A DNA stretch of 64,000 bases, taken from positions 10,096,328-10,160,327 of the forward strand of contig CM060855.1 of NCBI GenBank assembly GCA_030737835.1, written 5' to 3'. Shown in pieces: positions 12,312 to 24,600 of this stretch. The position numbers and the translations under genes are program-made. A model generated the notes under the pieces. It saw nothing but the letters and a program-made list of their open reading frames with translations. It was not told the DNA's origin and ran no database searches. The number at the start of each line of letters is the position of its first letter. Position 1 is the stretch's first letter. The stretch comes from Acorus gramineus (Eukaryota > Streptophyta > Magnoliopsida > Acorales > Acoraceae).

Positions 12312-15300
12312 AAATACATCAAAACTTCTAACACTTATTTTATTTCATTAGTTTAAGTATATATTTTAAGATAAAAATAAAAATGATTGAAGACTTCAAC
12401 ACAGTTGGATGCATATCATTTTATTTTTTCAAACTCAAAATCACCTCCGGTAGAATCATGTGACTAACAAAATCCAACTCATCTACACTCTTACATTTTA
12501 GGCCATGTTTCGATCGTCCACATATTCATGCACCCATGACGCAAGTGTGTTTTAAACCCCTCTTTGGACTGACAAGGAGATAAGTGATGAAATAATGAGT
12601 ATTTATAAGGATAAGTGAGTGGGAAGACGACTTATCAATGTTTGATATAAAAAATAATTAAGATAAAATGACGACGATTGTTCTAATTTTGAATTGAAAA
12701 TAAGAATGTTTTATTCCACCTAAAGGCTGGGATAACATTTATCTCAAATTTTTATTCTAATTTTGACAAATATAAATATGAATAAATTTAATAAAATTTT
12801 TATCCTTTAAAAGTAAGACATTTTTTCTCAAAGTCTTTCTCATCACCAAACTAATCCTAAAATTGTAAAATCCGATAATTAAAAAATTAACAAGACAACA
12901 TTTTGGTCCCAGGTAATTTTAAGAAAGTACGGTTGGATTGATCGAAACCGTCCGTTCAAAGATATACAGAATCACAAGTGGGCACCATAACAAAAGAAAA
13001 GAAAAGGAGTGGGTGGGACTGGATAGGGTGGGCATCACTCATGGTGTGGAAGAAAGTGATCTGTTTGGATGCCGGGATAACACGGGCCCGACGAGCCTGT
13101 AGAAACCGAAGAAGATGACCCTCCCTTTTGAGTTTTGAGTGGTCAGATTTTGTCCCAACTGTGCCCCCCAAAAAAAAAAAAAAAAAAAAAAAAGAAAAGT
13201 TCATCTGAAGAACGAAAGTTCACACTGTTTGAAGGGAGTCTTTTTGTGACGTCTCACGGCTTAAGTCTCTTTCTTTTCAAAACAATAATAAAATGCGCGT
13301 TTGAATGAATCATACTTGTTTTTATATCTATATAGAAATAAATAAATGTATGAATGAGCACGTAAAAGCATGACAGTCTTTTCATGACACCGTTGAAGGA
13401 CGTGAAAAAAACAAAGAAAGAAAGAGAGGCCATCATCATGAATGGCTGCTTTTGTTGGTTGGGTGTTTTGTTTACGTGGCATGCACTGGTTTGTTGATTA
13501 TCTTTGTCGGAGTGACAATTCTTTGAACAGTCAATGAACACTCCCCTTCTGCGTGGTGTACTTCGAATGTCCCCCCCTTCGAGTCACACAGTCACGGGCA
13601 AATTTGATGCCTTTTTTTCCCCTTCTTGTCTTGCTATCCTACACAATCACAAATACACGTATTTCTGATCCAGACTTATTATTGTTTTGATTTTTTAAAT
13701 AATATTTATATTTAATAAAATATATATATTTTATGACAGATCAATCATATACTCAAACAAATTATATGAATCCGTTTTTATAAAGACGATGAATTTTTTT
13801 GTAAGATATATATATGTATACCTAATGCCTCGTTTGTTTGACAACTATAAAGATAATAGTAAATAGTGTAATGTGTGTAATAACCCACATTTGTTTTTAT
13901 CAAGATCAATTTGATAATTCTGATCTAAAAAAAGATCATTCCTTATTTATTTGAATTCAGTTTTGGTAGATGTCGTGAAAGAAAAAATTTTGTTTTAAAA
14001 TATCTAGGAATGAACATAAGAATAAAGGGTTTCAAACACAATTTTTTTTAGTGTTTCAGTAAGTGAGAATGAGAATAAAAATGAATGTTAAATTAACCTT
14101 TAGTCTCGTTTTTTACCTTTTAGGTATATACATTTATATCAAAAATATATAATGTAATGAATAAATATCTTGGATGTTGATGGATTTAGTTTGTTTTACA
14201 ATCCCATTTGCAATCGTCATGCCATTAATTAGCATAATATATGAAATCAACTAGAGCAGGACGTATTTCATTAGGTTAAAAGAGCCCCTAACTATAAACA
14301 ATTATAAATCCACACAAGTCTTTGTAAACTTGGGGTGGGATAATTACATCCTTAGGAACACTGAAAATGTTTAATATATCCATACCGTTAATCATTATTA
14401 ACCCATCATGATTAAAATTAATTATGAGTGTGATTTGGCTATTATACTCTTCATAATGTTAAACATCGTGATTAACAATAACACTTTAACTTATGTAATC
14501 ATCTCTCATTAAAATGTAAAATAAAAAATCTGAGTAATATCTATAGTATACTAAATACAATACATAAATGAAATCATCCTTACAATTACAATTGGTTGAA
14601 ATAGAAGAAAAAAAAAGAAGTGAAAATAATTTTTTTAGAGTCAAAATGGTCATTAAAATGATTTATATGGATTTTCAGTGTTCTAAGGGACTTATATGGT
14701 TGTTTAACTTCACACAGATAAAATATTATTAGAATATACTGTTAAACTAGATGAAAAGTTAATTTGAGGACTAAATTGATTAATTATAGCAGTTTAAATG
14801 ACTTTTATGTTCGACCTTAAATTTGTAAATACTTATATCGGTTTATCGATGTTTACAAGACTCACATGTCTTTAATCTATTTTATTATGTTACAAAAGAC
14901 TCACGTGTATACTATGTTATAAAAAAACAATTAAATTATGCATTTATATAATTATATATTTCATTTTTCATAGTAAAAAAATTATACTTGAAATAACGAC
15001 AGGCTGCAAACAAGGTTAAATGTAATAATTTTTTTTTATATACATGAAAAATATGATTTAAATATGAATCTCCGTGCAATAAAACTATTTTCTTGGTTGA
15101 CTTGTAGTTTAATTAACACTCATTTTTGTGTGATGTCATGGTTTTTTTAAAGGATTTTGTTCGAGACGAGACAGATTAATTAAAAAACACACAAGGAAAA
15201 AAAAAGAAGATCCCATGTTACTGGAACTCTCTATACTTATGGTGGGAAAAAAAACTTGCACAATTCATATGCATGGTGCACTATGTATATTATATCATAT

Positions 15301-15880
15301 CATGTAACATGTCCCATCTCATCTCATCAGTGACATTTCATGATCCAATAAGCTACCTCAAAATTGATCAATTTACTTGACATGTCAAGTTAAAAGTTAG
15401 ACAACTAAAATGGTGACTCTAAATATACATACACATTTAAACTAACGTTCCCATTATAGCGTGTGCATAATATCTTAAATATTCTTTATTATCAGACGAT
15501 CATTGTCCCAATGACCTAATGACTGAGTGGTGAAAAAAACTAGATACAAGTGAAAAATGGTTCACAAGACCCAGTTCAAGTGATTTTTTTTTTAGCATAG
15601 CATGTTCTAGGCCTGTATTTTTCAAAGTTTCTTTGGTATTAGTAGTGACATGCTATCATATGGTAGAAATCGACTGTTCTGCTTTTTTAAGATTTTTATA
15701 AATAATATAATATATCATATTATCAAATTTAATAAACATCACAAGTGTTAGCACGTATATCACACATGCTCTTCCTTCAATCAGAGGTCCATGCAAAAGC
15801 CTTACATGAAAATATAAAAAATATGCCTTTATTTGTGTCCATCAAAACTTTTTGCATGCCCTGTTATTTTGCATATGAGA
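12312..15880. other. Intergenic, AT-rich, no gene seen
   Basis: It includes a GC-richer noncoding patch at 12920-13260 ending in a 24-A run (13170-13193), ATATAT-rich stretches near 13690-13830, and several segments starting with CGTTTGTTTG-type text that suggest old MITE ends. Open frames are short and low-complexity. Confidence 0.5.
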
Positions 15881-16075
15881 CTCATATACATGCTCCACTC
15901 CGGAGATGGGTTCAATTCCCACACATCTTTACTGCCTCCGACTGCCTCTCGCCCATGCGATGGATCCCCGTGCCTCTCCAAGCCCCCCCTCCCTTCGCCT
16001 CCTACCGATCCACCGTCCCTCAACCCCCTCCATTTCCATAAGATACTGGGGGAGTTTGATGGAGATATGAGGTGA
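15881..16075. other. CT/CCTCC-rich patch, possible captured fragment
   Basis: It is strongly GC-rich compared with the flanks, with runs such as CCCCCCTCCCTTCGCCTCC. It is open in several frames because of composition, but no protein family is recognised. It lies just left of the small element with CTATTTGCACCC ends and could be host sequence carried by that family. Confidence 0.3.
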
Positions 16076-16189
16076 GGTGTGTAAAATAACAAAACACCAT
16101 GGGCTATATAAAATAGGTCTGGATAATAGATGGAATGTGCAAATAGAAGAATATGTAAAAAGTTACGAGATATGCATATAAAAGGAACC

Positions 16190-16390
16190 CGATATACAAT
16201 TGGTTGTCTCTATTTGCACCCATTGAATCTGTTTGCAAGTCCTTCTAATTTTAACGCTTTTCATCGGATCACCTCCTCATTTTTGGTCTGTTGTGAAAGA
16301 GTAAGTTCAAATAAAGGAGAATGCAAATCAAATGAATTTAAATAGTCTTGGGTTCTTATTCAAGGGGTGCAAATAGAGATGCTATACCCT
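16190..16390. mobile_element. Small Mutator-like element with CTATTTGCACCC ends
   Basis: TCTCTATTTGCACCC at 16208-16222 is matched by its reverse complement GGGTGCAAATAGAGA at 16365-16379. The outer sequences GATATAC / GGTATAG are also similar. The same core ends the larger element at 36428-37609. I cannot find a clean 9-bp target duplication here, so the exact limits are uncertain. Another GTGCAAATAGA copy lies at 16137. Confidence 0.5.
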
Positions 16391-16399
16391 ATGTAACTG

Positions 16400-17026
16400 T
16401 ACAATTCGAAGCAAACCTGGGCCGGATCCCTTGTCACGACCGGGATGGGCTTAAGTAGTAAATGCCAGCCCATCAAAATCCATATCCATCTCTCTTCGAG
16501 TCCAGAGACGTGAACCACGTCACCTAGATCTCCACCGACACGTATCGGTGACCCGCGGGACACTTTAATCGTCCGTTTGATAAACTCATGAACCCTTTTT
16601 AATAAACGTCCCTAAATTAGACCATCCGAATTAAAAAAAATAATACGCAATTCTCTCCGTTCGATGAACAAACTAAATCCCATCAGGCATATATGAACCG
16701 TCCGATTGAAAAACCCTCATTGGGAACGGACTGTGCAAAGGATGGCATTTGATGTAATTCTGTGCAAGTACGGGTGCCTTTTAAATAAGCAAACCGAAGT
16801 CCCTGTCGAGCTTATTAAAATAAATAAATAAATAATAAATAAATTATAAAAGGCAGTTGGTTGGGTTCTTCGCCATTTTTTTTTTGGGAGGAAATTAATT
16901 AGAGGTTTTTGAAGACACATATGTAATAACAATAGGTCTCTGAATTTTTTATTTATTTGTTTTAGATCCCTAAAATGGTTGAGCTATTTTTTTAAGTGCC
17001 TGACACTAACAGCCGTTTCATTTTGT
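16400..17026. other. Intergenic upstream of the bZIP gene, no gene seen
   Basis: It contains a GC-richer patch (16410-16570) with several ACGT cores, including ACGTGAACCACGTCACC near 16508, then AT-rich sequence. These ACGT cores could bind bZIP proteins, but they lie more than 1 kb from the probable start of the bZIP gene, so any role is inference. Confidence 0.35.
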
Positions 17027-17027
17027 G

Positions 17028-17275
17028 TGCATTCTTCTCATTATACTCCTCAGTATGCACACTGTTATGCGCAGCGTGTACACTCTTATATCTGTTACAA
17101 GTTTTGTGTTTTACGTTGTGGACACTGTTATGCGCAGTGTGTACGTTCTTATACCTGTTATAGGTTTTGTGTGCTTCACTGTGTACACCGTTATATACGC
17201 AGTGTGTACACTCTTATATCTATTATAGGTTCTGTGTGTTTCTTTGTGTACACTGTTATTCGTAGTTTATACATT
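17028..17275. repeat. 63-65-bp minisatellite, four units
   Basis: ACTGTTATGCGCAG-type segments recur at 17061, 17124, 17187 and 17252 (offsets 63, 63, 65). Each is followed by GTGTGTACACTCTTATA and a TGTTATAGGTTTTGTGT tail. Copies are diverged but clear. Open frames across it are by-products of the repeat. Confidence 0.85.
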
Positions 17276-17515
17276 AATATCGGTGGACGAGATCGGGACT
17301 TGGGAGAGGTTCGGATCTTTGATGGGGTCGCGGGAGGGGTCGGGGTCGTGGATGAGGTCACAGGAGGAGGTGTGGGTGACAATGGGGTCGCTGGAGGCGG
17401 TCGAACTCCGGTGGGAGGAGGTTGGGAGAGGTTGGGGGGCTCTGGTGGAGACGAGATCGGTTGGTGGTGGGTTAGTGGGAAGGGGGGGGGGGGTTGGTGG
17501 AGGTAGTCTCACATT
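17276..17515. repeat. G-rich block (GGA/GGT/GGG runs)
   Basis: The plus strand is almost purely G/A/T with many GGG runs and a G12 tract at 17482-17493. Several sets of four nearby GGG runs could form G-quadruplexes. It is open in all three plus frames because of composition, not because it codes. Confidence 0.7.
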
Positions 17516-17800
17516 TTTATTTGTTTTGTGGAGAAATGAAAAAACATATTGAGTTAAGAATAAAAGAGAAAGGAAAAAATTAGATTGGATGAAGGTTGAA
17601 TGGATGGATTTAAACATAATACCACCACTAATTGAGAGACCTAAATAAAATAAGAAAAAGTTCAGAAACTTATTATTATTATAGAGATGTCGAGGACCTC
17701 TAATTAATTTCTTCCTTTTTTTTAAATAATTATATTTTTATTTCTCGAATATCAAATATTATAATCATATCATAAATTTATTTTATTTAAATTAACTCCT

Positions 17801-17825
17801 CCCCCCCCCCCCCCCCCCCCCCCCC
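17801..17825. repeat. C25 homopolymer upstream of the bZIP leader
   Basis: Twenty-five consecutive C on the plus strand, about 60-120 bp upstream of the likely first exon of the bZIP gene. It is prone to length variation and assembly error. Confidence 0.95.
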
Positions 17826-17839
17826 TAAAAAAAATTGTC

Positions 17840-19512
17840 ACTAAACAACGCCTCTTTGGATTCAAATCTCCTCCCGCAAATAAAAAAATTAGGGTTTTGA
17901 AGAGAGAAGAAGAAGAAAGTATGTGACACCACCGGGGTTTCACAAGGTGAGATTTTGGTACTGTTTTCTTAAGAATGGAAGTAAGTGCAGGAGTTGCTTT
18001 GATCAGGTTTTTGAATTCATGTTTCGCTTGATCTGAATTTTGATTGCTTGTGGTTTGCTCTGACATGTTTGATCTCTGCATCTCTAAATCTTGCGATTAC
18101 GTGTGATTGTTTGGTGGATTGGGTGAATTGTCTGTGTGAAGGATTTATGTGTTGATCTCCCTTTTGAGGTTTCTTTTCTCCGCAAAAAGTTGCCTTTTTT
18201 GTTTTACTGCTTCAGACTGTAGACGCATTGACGTAGGTTAGGTTGTGATTCGTACTTATCATTCCTCTGCTGAACATTGAGTGGTTTGCTTTCTTGTTTC
18301 CATGTGTGAAATTGAATTGCTCGGATATGTGGATTTTCATATTAGTTATTATCTGTGTGCATTGAAATTGGGCTTGTTTTATAACTGTGGAATGTTTTAC
18401 ATAAATGGTTAATATGGTTTTGGAAATTATCCCAGTGGTTTAGGTATTACTGCTCTCCCTAGAATTATAGAAAAACGAATAGGGCGAGATGAACAATTTG
18501 CTATTTAGGAAGGTGTTCATGCTGAGAGGTGAAAAGTGAATGCAAGTGTAATAAGGAAACACATTATAATTAGTATGTATGATATACATTTGCTTATGGG
18601 TCAAAGCTTAAGGTCCTGAAGAGGAGTATGCTCCAATTTGGAAAAGCTTTCTCTTCCATATGTTTTTGTTTTTCTTATTTTGTAGATCCCTCGTCTCCTT
18701 TATGTATTGGGGCATCTTTATTCTAATAAGAAGCTCCAAAATTTCTTTCAAAAAATATACAAGTTCTAAGCGAAAAGATGTAGCCTATTTACTATATAAA
18801 GAGCCACTTATCCCATAAAAGTGTCATTTTAAAAAGGTTGGTAGCAAATAATTCTCATTTTCAAATTACTATATCAATCAAAGAAATCCATACGTTTTGA
18901 AATAATTAACACCAACTGAATGCACTAATGGCATTTTTTTTTTTTTGTATAGAACATACAGTACCTTCCTAGCGGGCCTGGGCAACTATGATCAGTTTTC
19001 ACATTTTTCTCTTCATGATATACATGATAAATATCTTTTGCACACAACCTTTTCTTGGACTTACAAGCTAATAATTCATTTCATAAGTACTATTCTAGCT
19101 TATCACTTGGTTTAGAACACGTAGCTTTCAACCGAGTTATGGATTTATGAGAGAGTGTGATTTTTGAAAGGGAGGGTACTTTTATTGTTGAGTGATTGCT
19201 ATTTTGTAAGGGTCTCTGGGCCCTATGTAATATAATGCTGTGTGAATGCCAATATTGTTCCTAATGCATTTATCTTTATATGCTCTTATAATTCTATGTA
19301 ATGGAAAGAAAATTTTGCATAGATATAGCCTTGCTTTCAGAAACGAGGCACTAGTTAAATTTCAGGCTCTGTTTGAGAATGTGTGTTGCTACAAGTGAAT
19401 CCTTTTCATTATTTTATTATTTGTTTTCTTCTGCAGATGTGTGTCATGCCACGTGTCGTAAACGGAGTCCTCAAACACAAGACGGCGTAAGTGCATATGA
19501 CAAGAGTGCATC
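17840..19512 (+). promoter_or_regulatory. bZIP leader: 5'-UTR exon, 1.5-kb 5'-UTR intron and a 17-codon uORF
   Basis: The first exon ends at 17946 (AAG before GTGAG) and carries a telo-box-like TTAGGGTTT at 17890. The second exon begins at 19437 after CTGCAG. Its very first three bases are ATG, opening a uORF of 17 codons that stops at 19488-19490 (TAA), 22 bases before the main ATG at 19513. The uORF contains an ACGTGT core. The transcription start is not resolved. The intron holds nothing recognisable. Confidence 0.6.
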
Positions 19513-22500
19513 ATGGGAACTGGAGAGGCAGATGCCCCTACAAAATCTCTGAAGTCATCTTCAACACAGGTTCTTGATTGTTAATTGCTAATCACCATTC
19601 ATGAGTTGTCATGGTATTGTTGTTGTCTATTTTTCTAATAGGAAGTAGGAACTCACTTCCTTTTTTTTACCTCTCTTTCGATAGGAACAGCCTCCTCCTA
19701 GCAGCCCTGCTCCTGTTTATCATGAATGGACTTCTTTTCAAGTGAGATGTAGTTTAATTTCCCATCACTTTGAGAAATTAAGCTATTTATAGTCATAGCT
19801 CTTTTAATACCATAGGTGTATTTGTATGTTTACATGCAGGCATATTATAACTCCTCTGGAAGCGCTCCTGTCCCGCCTCCTGGATATTTTCATTCATCTG
19901 TGGCCTCAAGCTCTCAAGGGCCTCAGTACATGTGGAGTACACAGGTAATTTCTGCTTGATTTGTCTATTGATTCTTTCTTTTATTTTAATGTAATCTGTA
20001 GACATACAGATTTGTTTCTGTGGATTTCTCTTAAAAATTGGTCTACAACTTTTGGTTTAGGTTTCATATTTTAATCTTCATTTTCCAAGAGAGAATCTAA
20101 TGTTTTCTTCTTTGAGCAGATGATGCCTCCGTATGGGACACCACCCCCATTTGTTACCGTGTACCCTCATGGTGGATTATATCCTCATCCATCTATTCCA
20201 CTGGTACCCCCATTGTAGTCTGGTGTATATTTTTGCTTGCTTCTAAGATTTTGTTGTTGGGTAGCTATTTCTGTTTCAACATTTCTTTAGTTTAAATTCT
20301 CTGTCCTTATTCTCTGCTTCTTTGTGTAGGGATCTCATCCTTATGCCCCCTATGCTATGCCAACCCCAAGTGAACCTGTTGAAGCTTCTGTAAGTTTTTT
20401 GGTTAAAAGAAAGATCCTTTTCTACAATGAATGAACATATGCTTTTCCTTCTACTGAGGGTGATAATTACTATTTACCAGAACATCCACATGGCAAACTA
20501 GATCACTCCTAACCCAGGTTCCTGTCCATTGTCAAACTTTTATGATAATAAAAAATTGATAATCCGTCTGCAGTAATTCACTAATTTTCTTTTCAGAAGA
20601 AAAGTAAAAGATGAAAAACAGAAGTCAGTTTTTCGCTGATTTGCATGTGCATTTATGCATGCATGTGAGTCACACATGCATAAGAGTCTAAAACAAGTAT
20701 GAGTATTACTATCTTCATGGGTCATGGCATGTTCAATATCAGACACAGAAACCAATGATTGGGGTTATTGTATGATTTCAATTGTCCAGAACTGGTAATG
20801 TATTTAGTTTTGGAAAGCCTGTTTTATTTTGCATGAATTATTTAGTTATCAGATCTTCATTTTAATACTGAAATGTAATTTATTTTGTACAAAAAAAGAT
20901 TTATTCAAGAATTGTTCTAAATGATGGTTTAGCCACTTCTCCTGACACCTTATCAGAAATTCAGAATAGCTGAGAAATACATTTCTTTCTCTAGCTGTGC
21001 GTAACCTTAAATGAGTGGTAAGGAAAATCATTATGGGGGTGCACATCTTTTCCAGGTTGCTGCAGCCAGTAGTGCTGAAGTAGAGGGCAAGTCAGTTGAA
21101 TGTAAAGATGGAAATACTGTAAAGAGATCCAAAGGGAGCTTAGGAAGTTTGAACATGCTTACCGGAAAGAATAACGATATTGGGAAGGCATCTGGAGTAT
21201 CTGGTAATGATGCTTCCTCACAAAGGTAAACATTCTTCAAATTTATTTTCATAATGATTTAACATGCTAATTACATATTTTGACCTATAGTTGTAATTTG
21301 CAGTGGTGATAGCGGAACTGAAGGTTCAAGTGAAGGAAGTGATGCGAATTCTCAAAATGTATGTGTGTGATACTTGCATTTATGTTCTCCTCCCCTTGTT
21401 ATATTAGGTTTCTGTAACCGTTTCTTTATTAAGTTTCTTGACATATATGCGTTGAAAGGTCATCAAAGTGCAGATTTGAGTGTGTTTTCTTTTTCTTTTT
21501 TCTTTTTTTTTGGGAATAATTTATGAATTCTACCACCTTCATTCATAATGAACAACATGGGTACAATTCCAGGAATTGAAATAAAAAATAAAGAAAGGAA
21601 TAAGAAATTGAGAGAAAGTAGAAAATAAAGAAAAGAATGAAAACAGCAGATCAGACTTCTGCTTAAAGACCGATTGGAGCAGGCCAAAAAATAAAAAGGA
21701 CCACCCCTTCCAGACGGAAACACCCCTTTTCTCTCAGAGATCAGCAACATGCCCTGTAGCATCTCCCCTTGTTTAGCTCCTGGACAGTGTAGCACCAAGT
21801 TCAAATGAAGAAAGTTGTGCTATCCCGCACATTTTCAAAGTACAGCCTTCCCCCCTTGAAAACTACCTCATCTCTATTGAGCCTCGTGGCCCAACATTCC
21901 ACAGGAACAAAGGTTTGCAAAATTTTGACCTTGATACTTAGGTCGCCTGCTTTCCTTGACGCTTTGCCAACCCTCCATGGTTCTTCCAGATTCCTCAGAT
22001 CAACCTGGAAACCATCCAGATTCAAGTGTTAAATTTTTGAGTTGTTGTCCTTTTCTTTTACTGGATTTGTTTATTTTTGTGTGAAACATTTGCTCAGATT
22101 TCTCATCAGCCATGTGGCTTTTCTCAGTATATGATGGTAGAATCACAAACTGTAAATGTTTTTATATATTGATTGATTTTTTTTAATTGAAAAACAAACA
22201 TTGATTGATTGTTATGTTTCTGTGGATATCTACCACTAACAGTCCTATGTCCCACTAACCAAACATGTAATAAATGTAGTGAGCTCCTTCCTTTTCTACT
22301 GCTTCTGCCACTTGTCTCTAGTGCAAGTTTAGAGAAAAATGATGCATCTTGGATCTAAGTATATACATGGCTAAAAAACTTTCTTGTTCTTGTTTTTTGT
22401 GTTTAAAGTATATGTGGAAGCCTCATCGATTTGCGATTCCTGCATAGCTAGGCCATGCTCAATGTATTTATCTGTTTTAAATTAAGCATTGAGATATAAC

Positions 22501-24050
22501 CCTTTGCCAGTAGGAAATCATATGTACATGCCAGTCAGCCATTGGATCCAGTCAATTGCATGCTGTCTTTGACTGTGGTTCTTATTGGGAGCAAGGTTAT
22601 GCTTAAATTTATGCAATGTGAGCCATGAGCTTGGAAGACATTATAAGAAGACAGAGAGCAAGAATTTTTCTAGTTTCTACTAGATGTTTCTTAGTCAGAA
22701 AACACACTCGTGGATCCTAATTTTGTGAACTTAGCCAGTAAATCAATGCTGTTTTCTCCACACCTACAATAGATTATTTTTGGCTTCTCACAGGGTTCAC
22801 AGCCTATGCAATGTCAAGATCAAGTTTCTCTGAATGGTACGTCTCAAGCTGATGCGTCTCCTTTTTATGCACTTTATTATATTCAACCTTGATTGACAGC
22901 GTACATATCATGCGATTGACAGCTGAAAATGGCCAGAATGGGAGCCTTGTTGGTGGTACATCAAGTGAGATTGCAAATGCTTCTGCAACGCCAACTGTTT
23001 TAAACCAGACAATGTCGTTGATGTCTGTACCCTCAGGTGGCTTTCCTGGTCCAGCAACCAACCTGAACATTGGAATGGACTACTGGGGAGGGACCTCTCC
23101 ATCCCCCATCTCTACAAGGCGAAACAAGCTCCCTATTATGCCTGCTTCGGGGGCCATTGTTCCCAGCAATCGTGCTGCATCTCGTGATGGTGTTCCTTCA
23201 GAAATCTGGGTACTGGTTTCTCATTTTTAGATGCAGCAATACGTGTTTGTGTGCGCTTTAATAATCTGAGACCACATTTTTATAAAATCCAGAACGAGAA
23301 AGAGCTGAAGAGGCAAAGGAGAAAACAGTCCAATAGAGAATCAGCACGTCGATCAAGGCTGCGTAAGCAGGTCAGAATCACATGTTCATTGAATCACTAC
23401 TAGATATATGCTTATTTGAATATTAAATGTTTGGTGCTTTGTTTATATATACATATATTTAGGTGGGTGTGCCTGAGGAAAGCATGTGATCATGTTTTAG
23501 GTGGAATGTTGAGTAATATGACACATTTTAATGTTTGTCTTTCTACTGGAGTGGTGATTGAAGAGCTGTAGTAATATACCAGTTTGATAACATGTTGCTA
23601 CGCAAATGTTAAGAATGTTTATTATTCAGTCAAGTCTGAATTCTGTTTTATTTTGTGCCTTCTTTTTGTTTTGCTGACAAATGATGATCTCAAACAGGCT
23701 GAGTGCGAAGAGCTTGCCCAGCGTGTGGGAATTCTGAATGATGAAAATGCATCACTTAAAGATGAATTAGCAAATCTGCGAGAAGAGTGTGAAAAACTGG
23801 CATCAGAGAATGCTTCTCTCACAGTAATTCATGCCCCAATTCCAGCCTGTCCCCCTTTACATTAATTTCCATTACTTGTTTGTTCTATTCAAATTTCCCT
23901 TTCATTCCAGCAATCAATACCTCCACAAGTATTGATACCTTTGTGGTGAATTTTAATGGATTCATGCAGGAAAGACTCCAGAAAACCAAAGTAGAGGAAT
24001 CAACCAATGGATCGTCAAACGCTAATTCCAAAATGGACAGGGGACACTGA
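19513..24050 (+). CDS. bZIP16: G-box binding bZIP transcription factor, group G (bZIP16/bZIP68/GBF1 type)
   Basis: Nuclear factor that binds CACGTG G-boxes as a dimer, in light and stress responses in this family. Exons: 19513-19569, 19685-19741, 19840-19944, 20120-20203, 20330-20389, 21056-21225, 21304-21358, 22794-22836, 22923-23209, 23293-23370, 23698-23823, 23970-24050. Every join is GT-AG and in phase, giving 400 aa. Residues 1-121 are the proline-rich N-terminal (MFMR-type) region with HEWTSFQAYY and [10 protein letters not shown]. The [18 protein letters not shown] and [11 protein letters not shown] blocks match bZIP16/68, as does [10 protein letters not shown]. The basic region is 307-332 with N320-x7-R328. 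The zipper leucines are L338, 345, 352, 359, 366 and 373, a perfect heptad. The C-terminal tail after the zipper is short. The ATG choice follows family starts and lies in a weak context after a uORF. Confidence 0.95.
21484..22017 (-). mobile_element. Probable retroposed fragment in intron of the bZIP gene
   Basis: Read on the minus strand, a roughly 530-bp segment ends in an A-rich tail (T-rich at 21484-21511 on plus). It is flanked by near-identical 12-bp sequences, AGATTTGAGTGT at 21472-21483 and AGATTCAAGTGT at 22018-22029, as expected for target duplications of LINE-driven retroposition. It is partly open (22025-21801, minus, with [17 protein letters not shown]) and then interrupted by stops. 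I do not recognise the source protein. Confidence 0.45.
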
Positions 24051-24600
24051 TAAATCAGGTAATTTAGCTTGATTGTCCTGAGACACCTTTCCCAGTGATT
24101 ACAATTCGATCTCCTCTGATTCTGTTCTCCATGTTCCTCTTCCATGTTTAAAATTTTATCAGGGGGCTTATACGGGGTCAAAATGGGAGTAGAACTGGCT
24201 TCTAACTGCTTAACTAACAGAAGACCCCAATATCTATAGTTTGTAAAGGGAAAACTAAGATGAATTTAGGAAGTAATTGAGAAAAAAAAACCACCATTTT
24301 GTTTTTTCTGTTTCAAGTTAGGCCTTCAGAAAATAGAGGTAAAATGTGTTGAAGCTTTGCAGACTCTTGGTTTACTTTTGCTTTTTGGTTGGGGGGAAAC
24401 CTTGGTTAATGTATGAGGATATTACCCAAACTTTATGATGCTGGGTACATGTCCATCCTTATGTAACCGTTTACTCTATTAGAAACACTGTAAATTTTTG
24501 AAATTTTAATAGATTGATCAGACTGGACTGATTCCAGCTGTGGTCTCAAGACCCACGGATTGCCTCTTTCAATTACAAGATGGAATATGTTATACTTAGT
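24051..24600 (+). other. 3'-UTR of the bZIP gene, possible 3'-UTR intron
   Basis: Eight bases after the stop there is CAG followed by GTAATTT at 24059, and TTTTATCAG ends at 24161. Together they look like a 3'-UTR intron of about 103 bp. The end of the transcript is not clear. Confidence 0.4.

Noticed and set aside
15905..15925. A tRNA- or SINE-like B box (GGGTTCAATTCCC)
   Set aside because: No A box at the right distance and no cloverleaf pairing can be drawn around it.
16979..17506. A 175-codon plus frame (and overlapping frames) across the minisatellite and G-rich block
   Set aside because: It is open only because of the repeat and skewed composition. The text is glycine/tryptophan runs and shows no domain.
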